Source: Anoxybacterium sp963668245 (GTDB lineage Bacteria > Bacillota > Clostridia > Peptostreptococcales > Anaerovoracaceae). From it: a stretch of 64,000 nt of DNA. The notes beneath the pieces are model-generated. The model was not told the origin of the DNA. It ran no database searches and worked only from the letters and a program-made list of their open reading frames with translations. Shown here piece by piece: positions 17,513 through 26,678 of the stretch. Each line of letters starts with the position of its first letter. Position 1 is the first letter of the stretch. The stretch is taken from contig OY764195.2 in assembly GCA_963668245.2 (NCBI GenBank), forward strand, positions 2,480,001 to 2,544,000. The letters are read 5' to 3'. The position numbers and the translations under genes are program-made.

Positions 17513-19324
17513 CTATCTTCCGTTTCTTCTACGTTCTAATTCTTTTAAGTATTTCTTTCGTAGTCGGATATCATCTGGAACAATTTCAACCAATTCATCA
17601 TCATTAATAAACTCTAACGCTTCTTCCAATGAGAAAATTCGAGCTGGGGATAATTTAATCGCATCATCACTTCCTGCCGCTCTCATATTTGTAGTTTTCT
17701 TTGCCTTACAAGCGTTAACCACCATGTCCTCATTACGACTGTTCATTCCAACAATCATGCCTTCATAGACTTTTGTTCCTGGTTCAATAAACATGGTTGC
17801 ACGCTCACCAATGTTGTTTAGCGCGTAAGGGGTAGAAACTCCTTCTTCTTGAGCAATAATCGCTCCATTCATTCTCTGAGGAATATCACCTTTATGCGGT
17901 TCAAAACACTCAAATCTTCTGACTAAAGTACCTTCGCCTCGCGTATCATTGATAAACTCAGTTCTGTATCCCAAAAGACCTCTTGTAGGTACTAAATATT
18001 CTAGTTTTGTATAACCATCCTTGCCCGACATACCAGACATTATTCCTTTTCTGATATTCAGTTTCGAGATAACTGGTCCTGAATATTCATCTGGAACAGA
18101 AATCACTACTTTTTCGATTGGCTCTAAAAGTTTGCCTTTTTCGTCTCTATGCATAATAACTTCAGGCTTAGATACTGCAACTTCATAGCTTTCTCTTCTC
18201 ATATTTTCAAGGAGAATGGAAAGATGCAGCTCACCTCTACCAGACACTTTAAATCCATCGGTAGTTTCCAGCGGTTCCACCAAAAGACCCACATTAACTT
18301 CTAGTTCTTTTTCCAATCTCTCTTTTAAGTGACGAGAGGTTACATATTTTCCAGACTTTCCGGCAAACGGAGATTTATTAACCATAAAATTCATAGAAAG
18401 TGTTGGTTCTTCAATATGAATTGTTTCCAGAGGAAGAGGATTCTTATCCTCACAAACAGTTTCCCCAATGGAAATATCGGCGATACCAGCAAGCACAACA
18501 ATGTCACCACATTCAGCCTCTTCAACTGGAGTTCTAACCAGGCCCTTATATACGAAAACCTGATTGATTTTTCTTTGGACCACAGTTCCATCTGCCTTGC
18601 AAACAGATACAGTCTGACCAGTCTTGATTCTGCCTTTATAGATTCTTCCAATTCCAAGCCTACCGATATAATCATCATACCCTAATGTAGATACCTGAAG
18701 CTGCAGTGGTTCTTCATTAAAATCGGGATACAGACTTGCATGTTCTACAATTGTCTCAAACAAAGGAGTGATATCTTTTCCTTCATCCTCAAGTTCTCTC
18801 TGAACAATACCGTGTTTTGCAATACCATATAAGATAGGGAAATCAAGTTGCTGATCGGTGGCATCCAGTTCCATAAATAGTTCGTATACCATATCGACAA
18901 CTTCAACAGCTCTTTGATCTTTTTTATCAATTTTATTGATAATCAAAATAGGGTTTAATCCCATTTCAAGTGATTTTTGAAGTACAAATCTTGTTTGAGG
19001 CATCGGACCTTCGCTAGAATCCACAAGCAAAATTACTGTGTCTACCGTTTTAATAATTCGTTCCACTTCAGATGAAAAATCAGCATGTCCTGGAGTATCC
19101 ACAATATTTATCTTTACGTCCTGATACATTACGGAACAGTTTTTGGAATAAATCGTAATCCCACGTTCCCGTTCAATGTCATTGCTGTCCATAATGCAGT
19201 CCACTACTTCTTCATTTTCTCTAAATACGCCGCTCTGTGAAAGGAATGCATCTACCAATGTTGATTTTCCTGCATCAACATGGGCGATTACTGCAATATT
19301 GATTATTTTCTGTTTTTCTTTCAT
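17513..19324 (-). CDS. typA: Translational GTPase TypA/BipA
   Basis: Ribosome-associated GTPase of the elongation-factor family that helps large-subunit assembly and growth under stress. The 603-residue protein shows G1 AHVDAGKST (residues 14-22), switch I region ERERGITI, G3 DTPGHADF, and G4 NKID, followed by EF-G-like domains and the BipA-specific C-terminal domain. AHVDAGKST has Ala where many translation GTPases have His. It stands alone between the blaR1 promoter and the divergent methyltransferase gene. Confidence 0.97.
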   Translation of the reverse strand: MKEKQKIINIAVIAHVDAGKSTLVDAFLSQSGVFRENEEVVDCIMDSNDIERERGITIYSKNCSVMYQDVKINIVDTPGHADFSSEVERIIKTVDTVILLVDSSEGPMPQTRFVLQKSLEMGLNPILIINKIDKKDQRAVEVVDMVYELFMELDATDQQLDFPILYGIAKHGIVQRELEDEGKDITPLFETIVEHASLYPDFNEEPLQLQVSTLGYDDYIGRLGIGRIYKGRIKTGQTVSVCKADGTVVQRKINQVFVYKGLVRTPVEEAECGDIVVLAGIADISIGETVCEDKNPLPLETIHIEEPTLSMNFMVNKSPFAGKSGKYVTSRHLKERLEKELEVNVGLLVEPLETTDGFKVSGRGELHLSILLENMRRESYEVAVSKPEVIMHRDEKGKLLEPIEKVVISVPDEYSGPVISKLNIRKGIMSGMSGKDGYTKLEYLVPTRGLLGYRTEFINDTRGEGTLVRRFECFEPHKGDIPQRMNGAIIAQEEGVSTPYALNNIGERATMFIEPGTKVYEGMIVGMNSRNEDMVVNACKAKKTTNMRAAGSDDAIKLSPARIFSLEEALEFINDDELVEIVPDDIRLRKKYLKELERRRNGR

Positions 19325-19476
19325 TATTTACCTGCTTTCTCTTTTTTGAACCTTTCTATTATAACAGAAAAAAAAAATAATGAATAGAAATTTTTTATAC
19401 CTATAGATTATTTCTACCTCTTTTTATGATATAAAAGCTCTGTTCAAATGCAACAAAAACTGATAGAATATGGCTT

Positions 19477-20625
19477 ATGGAAAGATATATTGAATTATTA
19501 AAAGAAGCATTCGAAAAAAAATGCGTCATAAAAATCATTTTTAGTGGACTTCGAAAAAAAAGCAACCCCTACCAAAAGGTGGTCATTCGCCCACTTCTTT
19601 TGCAAGGGCAACTTTGCTATCAAATCGAATATCACTATCCAAAAAAGGTAACTCATGAAAATGTGTCCCCATCCCAGTGTCTTGATTTATGCAAAGAATT
19701 GTTAAAAGAACAGTTTAAGCAGGTTAATCTATTTTGTTCGAACGGAGACTACCAAATTATGGCCGCCAAACCAGATAAGCCTAAAATCATCAAAAAACCA
19801 GCTTCTCGAAGCATCCCTTCCCTTGACCATAATCAGAAAAAGCAATATATCATACCAGATCACAAACCTTGTGATTTTTTAATTCGTCTTGGTGTGATGG
19901 ATCAAAAAGGGCAGGTCGTGCAAAAACACTATGCAAAGTTTCGACAAATCAATCGATTTCTTGAAATCGTATCCGATGTAATCGATTATCTTCCCAAAAA
20001 GGAAGAAAAAAAACAACCTATCCGTATCATCGATTTTGGATGCGGAAAAGCTTATTTAACATTTGCTTTATACTATTATCTGAAATTAAAACTTGGCATA
20101 AACGTTGAAATTATAGGATTAGACTTAAAGGAAGATGTGATAGACTTCTGCAATCAAGTAGCACAAGATCTTCAATATCTGGAGCTAAAGTTCTTAAAAG
20201 GCGATATTGCTGAATATACAGGCAGCAATGAGGCTGATATGGTAGTAACGCTTCATGCCTGTGATACAGCAACAGACTTTGCTCTTATGAAGGCAGTTGG
20301 CTGGAATGCCTCAATCATCCTGTCAGTCCCTTGTTGTCAGCACGAACTATTTTCCCAAATTTCCAACAAGCTACATCAACCAATCTTTAAACATGGCATC
20401 CTAAACGAACGCTTTTGCGCCATCTTAACAGATGGCTTAAGAAGTTTAAAGTTAGAAACAAAAGGCTATGATGTTTCAATGATTGAGTTTACAAGTCTAG
20501 AGCATACCTCAAAAAACATCATGCTTCGTGCAGTCAAAACTGGAAAATTCCGAAAAGAAGCTCAATCAGAGTATGAAGAACTAAAAAATTTCTATCATGT
20601 TAATCCGACCATCGACCAGATATAG
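19477..20625 (+). CDS. Class I SAM-dependent methyltransferase (Methyltransf_32-like)
   Basis: The 382-residue protein has an N-terminal region of about 140 residues that I do not recognise and a C-terminal Rossmann methyltransferase. Motif I is IIDFGCGKAYLTFAL (about 188-202), followed by an acidic end of beta-2 in EIIGLDLK and a motif II-like VVTLHACDTATDFAL. HACD and the later SVPCCQHEL fit the Methyltransf_32 family, to which several RNA and protein methylases belong. The substrate is unknown. Ribosome site before the ATG is weak. A bidirectional terminator begins at its stop codon. Confidence 0.8.
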   Translation: MERYIELLKEAFEKKCVIKIIFSGLRKKSNPYQKVVIRPLLLQGQLCYQIEYHYPKKVTHENVSPSQCLDLCKELLKEQFKQVNLFCSNGDYQIMAAKPDKPKIIKKPASRSIPSLDHNQKKQYIIPDHKPCDFLIRLGVMDQKGQVVQKHYAKFRQINRFLEIVSDVIDYLPKKEEKKQPIRIIDFGCGKAYLTFALYYYLKLKLGINVEIIGLDLKEDVIDFCNQVAQDLQYLELKFLKGDIAEYTGSNEADMVVTLHACDTATDFALMKAVGWNASIILSVPCCQHELFSQISNKLHQPIFKHGILNERFCAILTDGLRSLKLETKGYDVSMIEFTSLEHTSKNIMLRAVKTGKFRKEAQSEYEELKNFYHVNPTIDQI

Positions 20626-20650
20626 TCAGCCATTCGGCTGACTTTTTTTC
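20624..20650. terminator. Bidirectional intrinsic terminator
   Basis: AGTCAGCC (20624-20631), loop ATTC, GGCTGACT (20636-20643) then seven T. It overlaps the stop of the methyltransferase gene and ends at the stop of the convergent DUF2207 gene. Confidence 0.85.
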
Positions 20651-22581
20651 TACCAACTGCCTCCTCCTCCGCCAGAAAAACCTCCACCCGAAAAGCCTCC
20701 ACCCGAAGTAAATCCACCACCATCAGCACCGTTTCCAGATACAACTTGTGGTATGATAATATTCTGCTGCATCATATTGGTATAGTGATGAAAGCTATGT
20801 AAGAACACCATACTATTAAATGCCGAATGGTGATATGAACTGCCATACCACGTTGGAGGTTCCAGCGTCAACGCTTCAAAGTGCTTCGCCCATTTACTGC
20901 TCAATCCAAAAACATAGGCATATGGCAAAACATGATAAAAATAACTTGGATTTTCTTCTACTAACTGTTCAATTCGGTCCAATTCCGCAGTGCGTATGAA
21001 CTCCTTAAAGCCCAGGAGTTTACCCATTTGTTCAGCGCTTTTCTTGGTCCTCTTTTTCATAATTGTCGTTAAAAACAAAGTGATACCTGCAGAAAAAACA
21101 CCAATGATCCCGATCAGACTGCTTTGAATTGTGTAGATACCATATGCAATGATTCCGATTCCGCCCACTGAAAACAGCAAAAGACCACCGAAACGATGAA
21201 GGATCAACGATGAATTTGTAAGGCTTTCCTTCATATCGTAGCCTCGAATCCATAATATAAAACCCAAGATTGAAAATAAAACCGCTGGAGCACCAAGGAA
21301 AATCGCTCCATTATGCTGCCGATCCAGTATCGAACAAAAATACAGAACCGATATCATTGGTATCATCATGAAAAGCAGCCCTAACGCCCTAGCACTCAGG
21401 GAGCTTTGGGTAAAAATTCGGTTTTCACGATTCATGGTGAAGTGGGCGCGAAGTTGACTTTTCACAGCTTCGAAGGTACCATAAAATTCACCCTTTAGTT
21501 CGGATAAAGCCACAGCTTCTTTCCCGCCAAACAATCCATGATACATCGTATACTCATATGTTTTTGCGTCTGGTTCTAAGTCTTTCAATCTTTTTAAAAT
21601 ATACTCTTTACTATTTGATTCAACAATTTCTAAATATCCCTTGTTCGCCCAATTGATAATCAAAGAAACAACATCCTTACTATCCACAACACCATCAATA
21701 ATATAGCCTACTTCCGCCGAATTCATCTCGTCGGGTGGATAAAATTCTACTGTCTTTATTACTTTCGGATCTCTCCCAAACAAGAACCATAACAGAATAC
21801 TAACCAGCGGTGCTCCCGTCACAAAAACCATCATCAACCAGTATGCCCATGTCATAGTTTTTTCCATGACAAAGTAGCCTTCAGGTAAAATTATATTTGC
21901 AGTAATACCTTCTCCTACAGAAAGTGGGGCAATGGTACTGCCTGTGATTTCAAGACCATCAACATTCCACTGAACTGCATCTTGATCCGTTGCTCCATAG
22001 GCACCTGAAATCCATTCCACTCGGTTCTGGTCAAACTGTTTTGGCATATGAATCTTGATTGTTGCATGGTTGATTACTGTAGCCCAACCATTTGGGATTA
22101 AATTCCAATAAAAACTGTCGAATGCTGCGTTTTCATCATCATACAATGTGCACTGATAGGAAATTTCATAATTCATGGGACCTTCTAATACATAGTCAGG
22201 ACTCCCGATTTTTATGACAAGATATCCATTTTCCCGATATGTTTCAAAATCATATCCAGGTACTTGCATATTAGATATATCCATTTGATAATATTCCTGA
22301 ACGATTTTTCCATCCACCTGCCTTGTTACAGTTCCTTGATATGGGATATATCGATAAATCCCATGTCTTGATTCAAGAAAATCAACCGAGATATCTTCCG
22401 TAACATGAACAACATTGTTTTCGGTCAAATCTACTGTCACATCGTATTCATCTGTTAGAAACCCATTGTCTTCAGTAACAATACTCTCATCATTCTCAGA
22501 TGCCGCAAATGCACTGATTGGTGTAAACAATATACCAATTGCAACCAGCAACACCAGAAAAGCCATTCCCCATCGTCTCAT
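20650..22581 (-). CDS. DUF2207 membrane protein with Gly-rich C-terminus
   Basis: The 643-residue protein has a signal peptide (MRRWGMAFLVLLVAIGILF, cleavage near 27), an extracellular DUF2207 domain of about 200 residues, a TM helix near 245-265, a cytoplasmic part, two or three further TM helices around 400-500, and a C-terminus of repeated GGGFSGG units ending in GGGGGSW. AGGAG precedes the ATG. LemA lies directly upstream, a pairing seen often, and the function of the pair is not known; a role at the envelope is inferred. No catalytic motif seen. Confidence 0.9.
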   Translation of the reverse strand: MRRWGMAFLVLLVAIGILFTPISAFAASENDESIVTEDNGFLTDEYDVTVDLTENNVVHVTEDISVDFLESRHGIYRYIPYQGTVTRQVDGKIVQEYYQMDISNMQVPGYDFETYRENGYLVIKIGSPDYVLEGPMNYEISYQCTLYDDENAAFDSFYWNLIPNGWATVINHATIKIHMPKQFDQNRVEWISGAYGATDQDAVQWNVDGLEITGSTIAPLSVGEGITANIILPEGYFVMEKTMTWAYWLMMVFVTGAPLVSILLWFLFGRDPKVIKTVEFYPPDEMNSAEVGYIIDGVVDSKDVVSLIINWANKGYLEIVESNSKEYILKRLKDLEPDAKTYEYTMYHGLFGGKEAVALSELKGEFYGTFEAVKSQLRAHFTMNRENRIFTQSSLSARALGLLFMMIPMISVLYFCSILDRQHNGAIFLGAPAVLFSILGFILWIRGYDMKESLTNSSLILHRFGGLLLFSVGGIGIIAYGIYTIQSSLIGIIGVFSAGITLFLTTIMKKRTKKSAEQMGKLLGFKEFIRTAELDRIEQLVEENPSYFYHVLPYAYVFGLSSKWAKHFEALTLEPPTWYGSSYHHSAFNSMVFLHSFHHYTNMMQQNIIIPQVVSGNGADGGGFTSGGGFSGGGFSGGGGGSW

Positions 22582-22714
22582 TATATTCTCCTGTCATTCC
22601 AATTGAATCGCACCACGATAGGCAGCCAAACAAACTATCTAATACACTGCTAAAAATACTGCCAAATATGCTATTCAAACGATTACTCAATATGATTCAG
22701 TCCATGAAATGCTT

Positions 22715-23281
22715 TTAAAACTGAACTTTAACGGTTTCTCTTTCTACTTGATCTTTCACTTCAAACATTGGCTTTCTTTTAAATCCGAACATACCTGCAA
22801 CGATATTGCTTGGAAAAGACTCCGTTTTAATATTATATTCTTTCACAACAGCATTATAATACTTTCTGGCATTTGCAATATCTTCTTCCAACCGATTCAA
22901 CTGGGCTTGCAAATCTAAAAAACCGGTGTTTGCCTTTAAATCAGGATATGCCTCAGCAATAGCAAATAGGCTCTTCAAAGTACTGTGGAGCATATTTTCT
23001 CCTTGAAGCTTTTCTTCAACCGTATTTGCACCAGCAGCCATATTTCTTGCTTGTACCACTTTTTCTAACGTACCTGCTTCATGGACTGCATATCCTTTGA
23101 CTGTCTCTACAAGATTTGGTATCAAATCATATCGCTTCTTTAAATAGACATCCATAGTTGCAAAGGCTTCTTCCACAGCATTTTTCAGTTTTACAAAGCC
23201 ATTGTACATGCCAACAAATCCAATGATTCCTAGGATTACAACGATCCCAATGATGATTCCGATTATTGTTCCTGTTCCCAT
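22715..23281 (-). CDS. lemA: LemA family protein
   Basis: Small membrane-anchored helical protein, 188 residues. It begins with one hydrophobic helix (residues 5-24, rich in Ile/Gly) and continues with a long helical bundle showing the family pattern MDVYLKKRYDLIPNLVETVKGY and ENMLHSTLKSLFAIAEAYPDLKAN. The N-terminus is probably outside or very short, with the bundle on the other face. Paired with the DUF2207 gene 133 bases downstream, a recurrent association. Molecular role unknown. Confidence 0.95.
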   Translation of the reverse strand: MGTGTIIGIIIGIVVILGIIGFVGMYNGFVKLKNAVEEAFATMDVYLKKRYDLIPNLVETVKGYAVHEAGTLEKVVQARNMAAGANTVEEKLQGENMLHSTLKSLFAIAEAYPDLKANTGFLDLQAQLNRLEEDIANARKYYNAVVKEYNIKTESFPSNIVAGMFGFKRKPMFEVKDQVERETVKVQF

Positions 23282-23311
23282 TTCATACCTCCAAAATTTT
23301 ACTATATCAAT

Positions 23312-23980
23312 TTATATTTGCCAGTCTATGGGTTCTAACCCATTGGCAATCAAAAAATCATTTGCTTTGCTAAAATGTTTGCACCCAAAAAATCCACGAA
23401 ATGCAGACAATGGGCTTGGATGCGGTGCTTCCAAAATCAAGTGATTTGGATTGGTCAGCATTTGTTTTTTCATTTGAGCAGGCTTTCCCCACAGAAAAAA
23501 CACAATGGGACGATTCTCCTGATTGACAGCTTGAATGACAGAATCGGTAAAGAGTTCCCAACCTTTTCCTCTATGAGAATTGGCTTGATGTGCACGAACC
23601 GTCAACACAGCATTCAGTAGCAAAACACCCTGATCAGCCCACTTTTTCAAGTATCCATGATTTGGAATGCTGCAACCAACATCATCTTTGAGTTCCTTGT
23701 ATATATTTACCAGCGATGGTGGTATTTCTTTTTGACTCATAGGAATCGAAAAGCTAGCACCCATAGCCTGGTTTTCATTGTGATAAGGGTCTTGTCCAAT
23801 CAGCACCACTTTTACCTTGCTCAATGGCGTAAAATGAAATGCATTAAAGATATCATCTGCTTTGGGATAAACAGGATACGTGTTATATTCTTGCAATAAA
23901 AACTTTCTTAATTCAAGATAATATTCTTTTTTAAATTCTTCCTCAATTGCAGGAAGCCAGTCATTGGTTATTTTAGGCAT
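23312..23980 (-). CDS. ung: Uracil-DNA glycosylase, family 1
   Basis: Removes uracil from DNA as the first step of base excision repair. The 222-residue protein has the water-activating motif GQDPYHN near residues 61-67, the GVLLLN stretch for uracil contact, and the minor-groove loop HPSPLSAFRGF near 185-195. Length and motifs are those of an active enzyme. It sits upstream of lemA by 30 bases on the same strand, perhaps by read-through rather than shared function. Confidence 0.97.
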   Translation of the reverse strand: MPKITNDWLPAIEEEFKKEYYLELRKFLLQEYNTYPVYPKADDIFNAFHFTPLSKVKVVLIGQDPYHNENQAMGASFSIPMSQKEIPPSLVNIYKELKDDVGCSIPNHGYLKKWADQGVLLLNAVLTVRAHQANSHRGKGWELFTDSVIQAVNQENRPIVFFLWGKPAQMKKQMLTNPNHLILEAPHPSPLSAFRGFFGCKHFSKANDFLIANGLEPIDWQI

Positions 23981-24123
23981 TCTTTTACTCCATTCCTTAG
24001 ATGTGTATAATTTATTATACCGAATTCCCCTATTTTATCAACCCTCTGTGATCCCAACCTGAAAATCAAAACAAAGTTCCCAACTTTATCCCTCAAGCGT
24101 GAACCGATACTGATCACAGTCAA

Positions 24124-24157
24124 AAGAGGATAATGAATCTGTTTTCATTATCCTCTT
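24124..24157 (-). terminator. Terminator after the bacteriohemerythrin gene
   Basis: A perfect 14-bp stem (24124-24137 with 24144-24157) and a six-base loop, followed on the minus strand by a short TT tail. It lies 30 bases past the stop at 24187. Confidence 0.65.
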
Positions 24158-24186
24158 CCAATATATACACACGATTAAAATATGTT

Positions 24187-24597
24187 TTACTGATCAAATT
24201 GGCTTCTCACAAAGTCCCCAATCTTTTTATCCTCATGAGAGATGTGATAACGTAGCCATTCCACAACCATTTTATTTGCTCTTAGCACAATTAATACATT
24301 CCCGCCAGACTCCTTAAAGTCCTTTTGTATTTCTTCTAGCTGGTAGACAAACTTACTATGTAGCTCCTTTTGATTTTTATAACCAGGGTAACCAATCTGC
24401 ACCATAAAGCGCTCTTCATCATAAAAATGCTTTTTCGTGTAATACTCCATAAAATCAAGCATTTCCCCTACGTACTCTTTTGCTTTCCGATTTCTACCTG
24501 CTAAAAACAGCTCTTCAGCTTTTGCAAACCAAAGCTTATGTTGATTATCAATTTTAGTTAAACCCACAGATAAATCTTCCGTCCACCAATCAATCAT
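24187..24597 (-). CDS. Bacteriohemerythrin
   Basis: Oxygen-binding di-iron four-helix bundle, 136 residues. Ligand signatures: KIDNQH in helix A, HFYDEE in helix B, ELHSKF in helix C and HISHED in helix D. In helix C the usual pattern is His-x3-His; here the first position reads Gln (NQKELH), which may be a lost ligand or a common variant. In anaerobes these proteins are thought to scavenge oxygen or bind it for delivery. It stands alone, divergent from the next gene. Confidence 0.88.
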   Translation of the reverse strand: MIDWWTEDLSVGLTKIDNQHKLWFAKAEELFLAGRNRKAKEYVGEMLDFMEYYTKKHFYDEERFMVQIGYPGYKNQKELHSKFVYQLEEIQKDFKESGGNVLIVLRANKMVVEWLRYHISHEDKKIGDFVRSQFDQ

Positions 24598-24755
24598 AGC
24601 AATCCCTCCTTATGGATTAGATTTACCCCCTACCGATTCTTTTAATCAAATCCTGATAGATTACTTGTTTGATATGTATTATTAACCTTTGAGATTCATT
24701 CATCCCAACATAACCTTAGATATATTTTTTTGAAAAACTCATGTATAATCTTCAT

Positions 24756-25460
24756 ATGAGTACATTATTAATATCCCAAAGGGCAAACCAACAATTAAAA
24801 AACATGCTACAAGAGGAAGGTCATAGACTAATTGAAATCAAACCCACTTCGTTTGTTTATGATGCCATTTCCTCTCATCCAGATATCTATGCCTGCTTTC
24901 TCGAAAATCAACTCATCATATCCCCACAGCAATATCAGTTGATTGGTGAGCAGTTAAAATCAATAACTGCAGATGTATCCATTGGAAAAACACAGCTAGA
25001 TAAAACCTACCCCGCCAATATACCTTTTAACGGGGTTCAGGTCGGTTCCTTTTTCATCCACAATTTGAAACATACGGACTCAAAAGTGTTGGAAATTGCA
25101 AAACTGCATCAACTCACCCATATTTCTGTAAAACAAGGCTATACCAAATGCAATTTAGTTGTGGTAGACCAAAACAGCGTAATTACATCCGATCTAGGAT
25201 TATCAAATGCCTTGATTCATTTCGGCATAAAAGTGCTGGTCATCCAAAAAGGTTTCGTCTCCCTATCCGGGTTTCCTTATGGATTTTTAGGAGGTGCGTC
25301 AGGACGAATCGGCGATAGTGTCTTTTTTTCTGGTAATCTCAGCACCCACCCAGACCATACACAAATACGCTCTTTTATTGAAAATCGAGGTGTGGGTGTG
25401 GTGGACATACCCAACATGCTTTTAGAAGATATCGGTTCTATCATTGAAATCCCTTGTTAA
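24756..25460 (+). CDS. DUF6873-like protein of the guanidino-modifying (GME) fold
   Basis: Not firmly recognised. The sequence pattern (VKQGYTKCNLVVVDQNSVITSDLGL, split here by the text only, and GFLGGASGRIGDSVFFSGNL) fits my memory of a Clostridia family labelled DUF6873, related to arginine deiminase-like GME enzymes. A Cys in GYTKCN and the closing GGASGRIGD are the conserved-looking parts. Start is uncertain: ATG 24741 and ATG 24756 are in frame and neither has a ribosome site. A TATAAT at 24744-24749 would place the transcript start at 24756, so a leaderless message is possible (234 residues). The radical SAM gene follows by 85 bases. Confidence 0.55.
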   Translation: MSTLLISQRANQQLKNMLQEEGHRLIEIKPTSFVYDAISSHPDIYACFLENQLIISPQQYQLIGEQLKSITADVSIGKTQLDKTYPANIPFNGVQVGSFFIHNLKHTDSKVLEIAKLHQLTHISVKQGYTKCNLVVVDQNSVITSDLGLSNALIHFGIKVLVIQKGFVSLSGFPYGFLGGASGRIGDSVFFSGNLSTHPDHTQIRSFIENRGVGVVDIPNMLLEDIGSIIEIPC

Positions 25461-25545
25461 AACTCTATTTTCCTAGCCACTTCAATGAATCAATAACATG
25501 TAAAACGCAGACTGAATACAATCAGAGTATAGTAGGAGCAATCAT

Positions 25546-26574
25546 ATGAAAACCCATGCAATTATTCCAATTTTCATTCCCCATCTAGGCTGTCCAAACG
25601 ACTGCGTATTTTGTAATCAAAAAAAAATAACCGCGCGTACTGGGCCATTGACCATACAGGAGATGAAATTCAAAATCGATGAATACTTAAAAACAATAAC
25701 CGGCAGAGGAATACAAACAACAGAAATCGCATTTTACGGCGGCAGTTTTACCGGAATCCCCAAATCAGATCAGGAAGCTTATCTTTCTGTAGCAAAAGAA
25801 TACAAAGAAGCAGGTAAAATTCAAAAGGTACATCTATCCACAAGACCTGATTATATCGATGACCAGATACTTGCTCTTTTAAAACAACACCAAGTTGATA
25901 TCATAGAATTGGGTGTGCAGTCACTTGATGAAGAAGTCTTAAAATTATCTAATCGTGGTCACAGTATTCAGTCCGTTTACGATGCATCCCTTCTGATCAA
26001 AGCGTACGGATTTGAGTTGGGTTTACAGCTTATGATAGGGCTCCCGGGAGACACCCCAGAAAAATCAATTGCATCTGCAAAAGCAGTAGCTCAAATAGGA
26101 CCTTCCATTGGAAGATTATATCCAACTATCATCATTGAAGATACTGAATTATATTCAATGTACCAAAACGGAAGTTATAAGCCCTTTACGATGGAAGAAA
26201 CCATCTTGACTACAAAAGAAATGTACCGTATCTTAACCAATGCTGGTGTCAACGTCATCCGAATCGGATTAAAGAGTACGGACCATATCGCTACAAACGG
26301 TGAGATAGCAGGTGGTTATCATCCCGCATTCCGCCAACTTGTAGAAGCTGAACTTGCAAAGGATCAAATGGAAGATCAATTGACTCAAATCCTTTTAAAA
26401 GATCCAAATACCCAAAACATCGTATTTGCTTGCAATGGCACATCATTTTCGAATATGATTGGAAACGGTCGTTCCAATAAAATATATTTTGAAAAAAAAT
26501 ATGCTCAGATCCGTTTTCAATTTCATGTAGATTATTCAATCCCAAACCTGACATATCAGATCAAATTAGGATAA
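25546..26574 (+). CDS. Radical SAM protein, Elp3/oxygen-independent type
   Basis: The 342-residue protein has the iron-sulfur motif CPNDCVFC at residues 16-23, then FYGGSFTGIP for SAM contact, ELGVQSLDEEVL and GLQLMIGLPGDT, the order found in Elp3 and related anaerobic radical SAM enzymes. There is no acetyltransferase domain after the radical SAM core, so it is not full-length Elp3; this short form is common in Clostridia and has no proven substrate. The gene is likely in one transcript with the GME-fold-like gene upstream. Confidence 0.85.
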   Translation: MKTHAIIPIFIPHLGCPNDCVFCNQKKITARTGPLTIQEMKFKIDEYLKTITGRGIQTTEIAFYGGSFTGIPKSDQEAYLSVAKEYKEAGKIQKVHLSTRPDYIDDQILALLKQHQVDIIELGVQSLDEEVLKLSNRGHSIQSVYDASLLIKAYGFELGLQLMIGLPGDTPEKSIASAKAVAQIGPSIGRLYPTIIIEDTELYSMYQNGSYKPFTMEETILTTKEMYRILTNAGVNVIRIGLKSTDHIATNGEIAGGYHPAFRQLVEAELAKDQMEDQLTQILLKDPNTQNIVFACNGTSFSNMIGNGRSNKIYFEKKYAQIRFQFHVDYSIPNLTYQIKLG

Positions 26575-26634
26575 TCGCCAAGTTTATGTCAGCGCTTAAT
26601 CTTGATGGAACAATATAAAGTCAAAAGCTAAAAA

Positions 26635-26658
26635 AGCACACGGAAAAATCCGTGTGCT
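26635..26658 (-). terminator. Terminator of the UPF0237-UPF0210 operon
   Basis: AGCACACGGA (26635-26644), loop AAAA, TCCGTGTGCT (26649-26658). On the minus strand it is followed by a T-run (26634-26630), as expected for an intrinsic terminator 20 bases past the stop at 26679. It may also serve the convergent radical SAM gene. Confidence 0.85.
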
Positions 26659-26678
26659 ATATTGATTCGACCAAAGAA

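Noticed and set aside
22496..22690. Small frame between lemA and the DUF2207 gene
   Set aside because: It overlaps the DUF2207 signal peptide in another frame and lacks a ribosome site.
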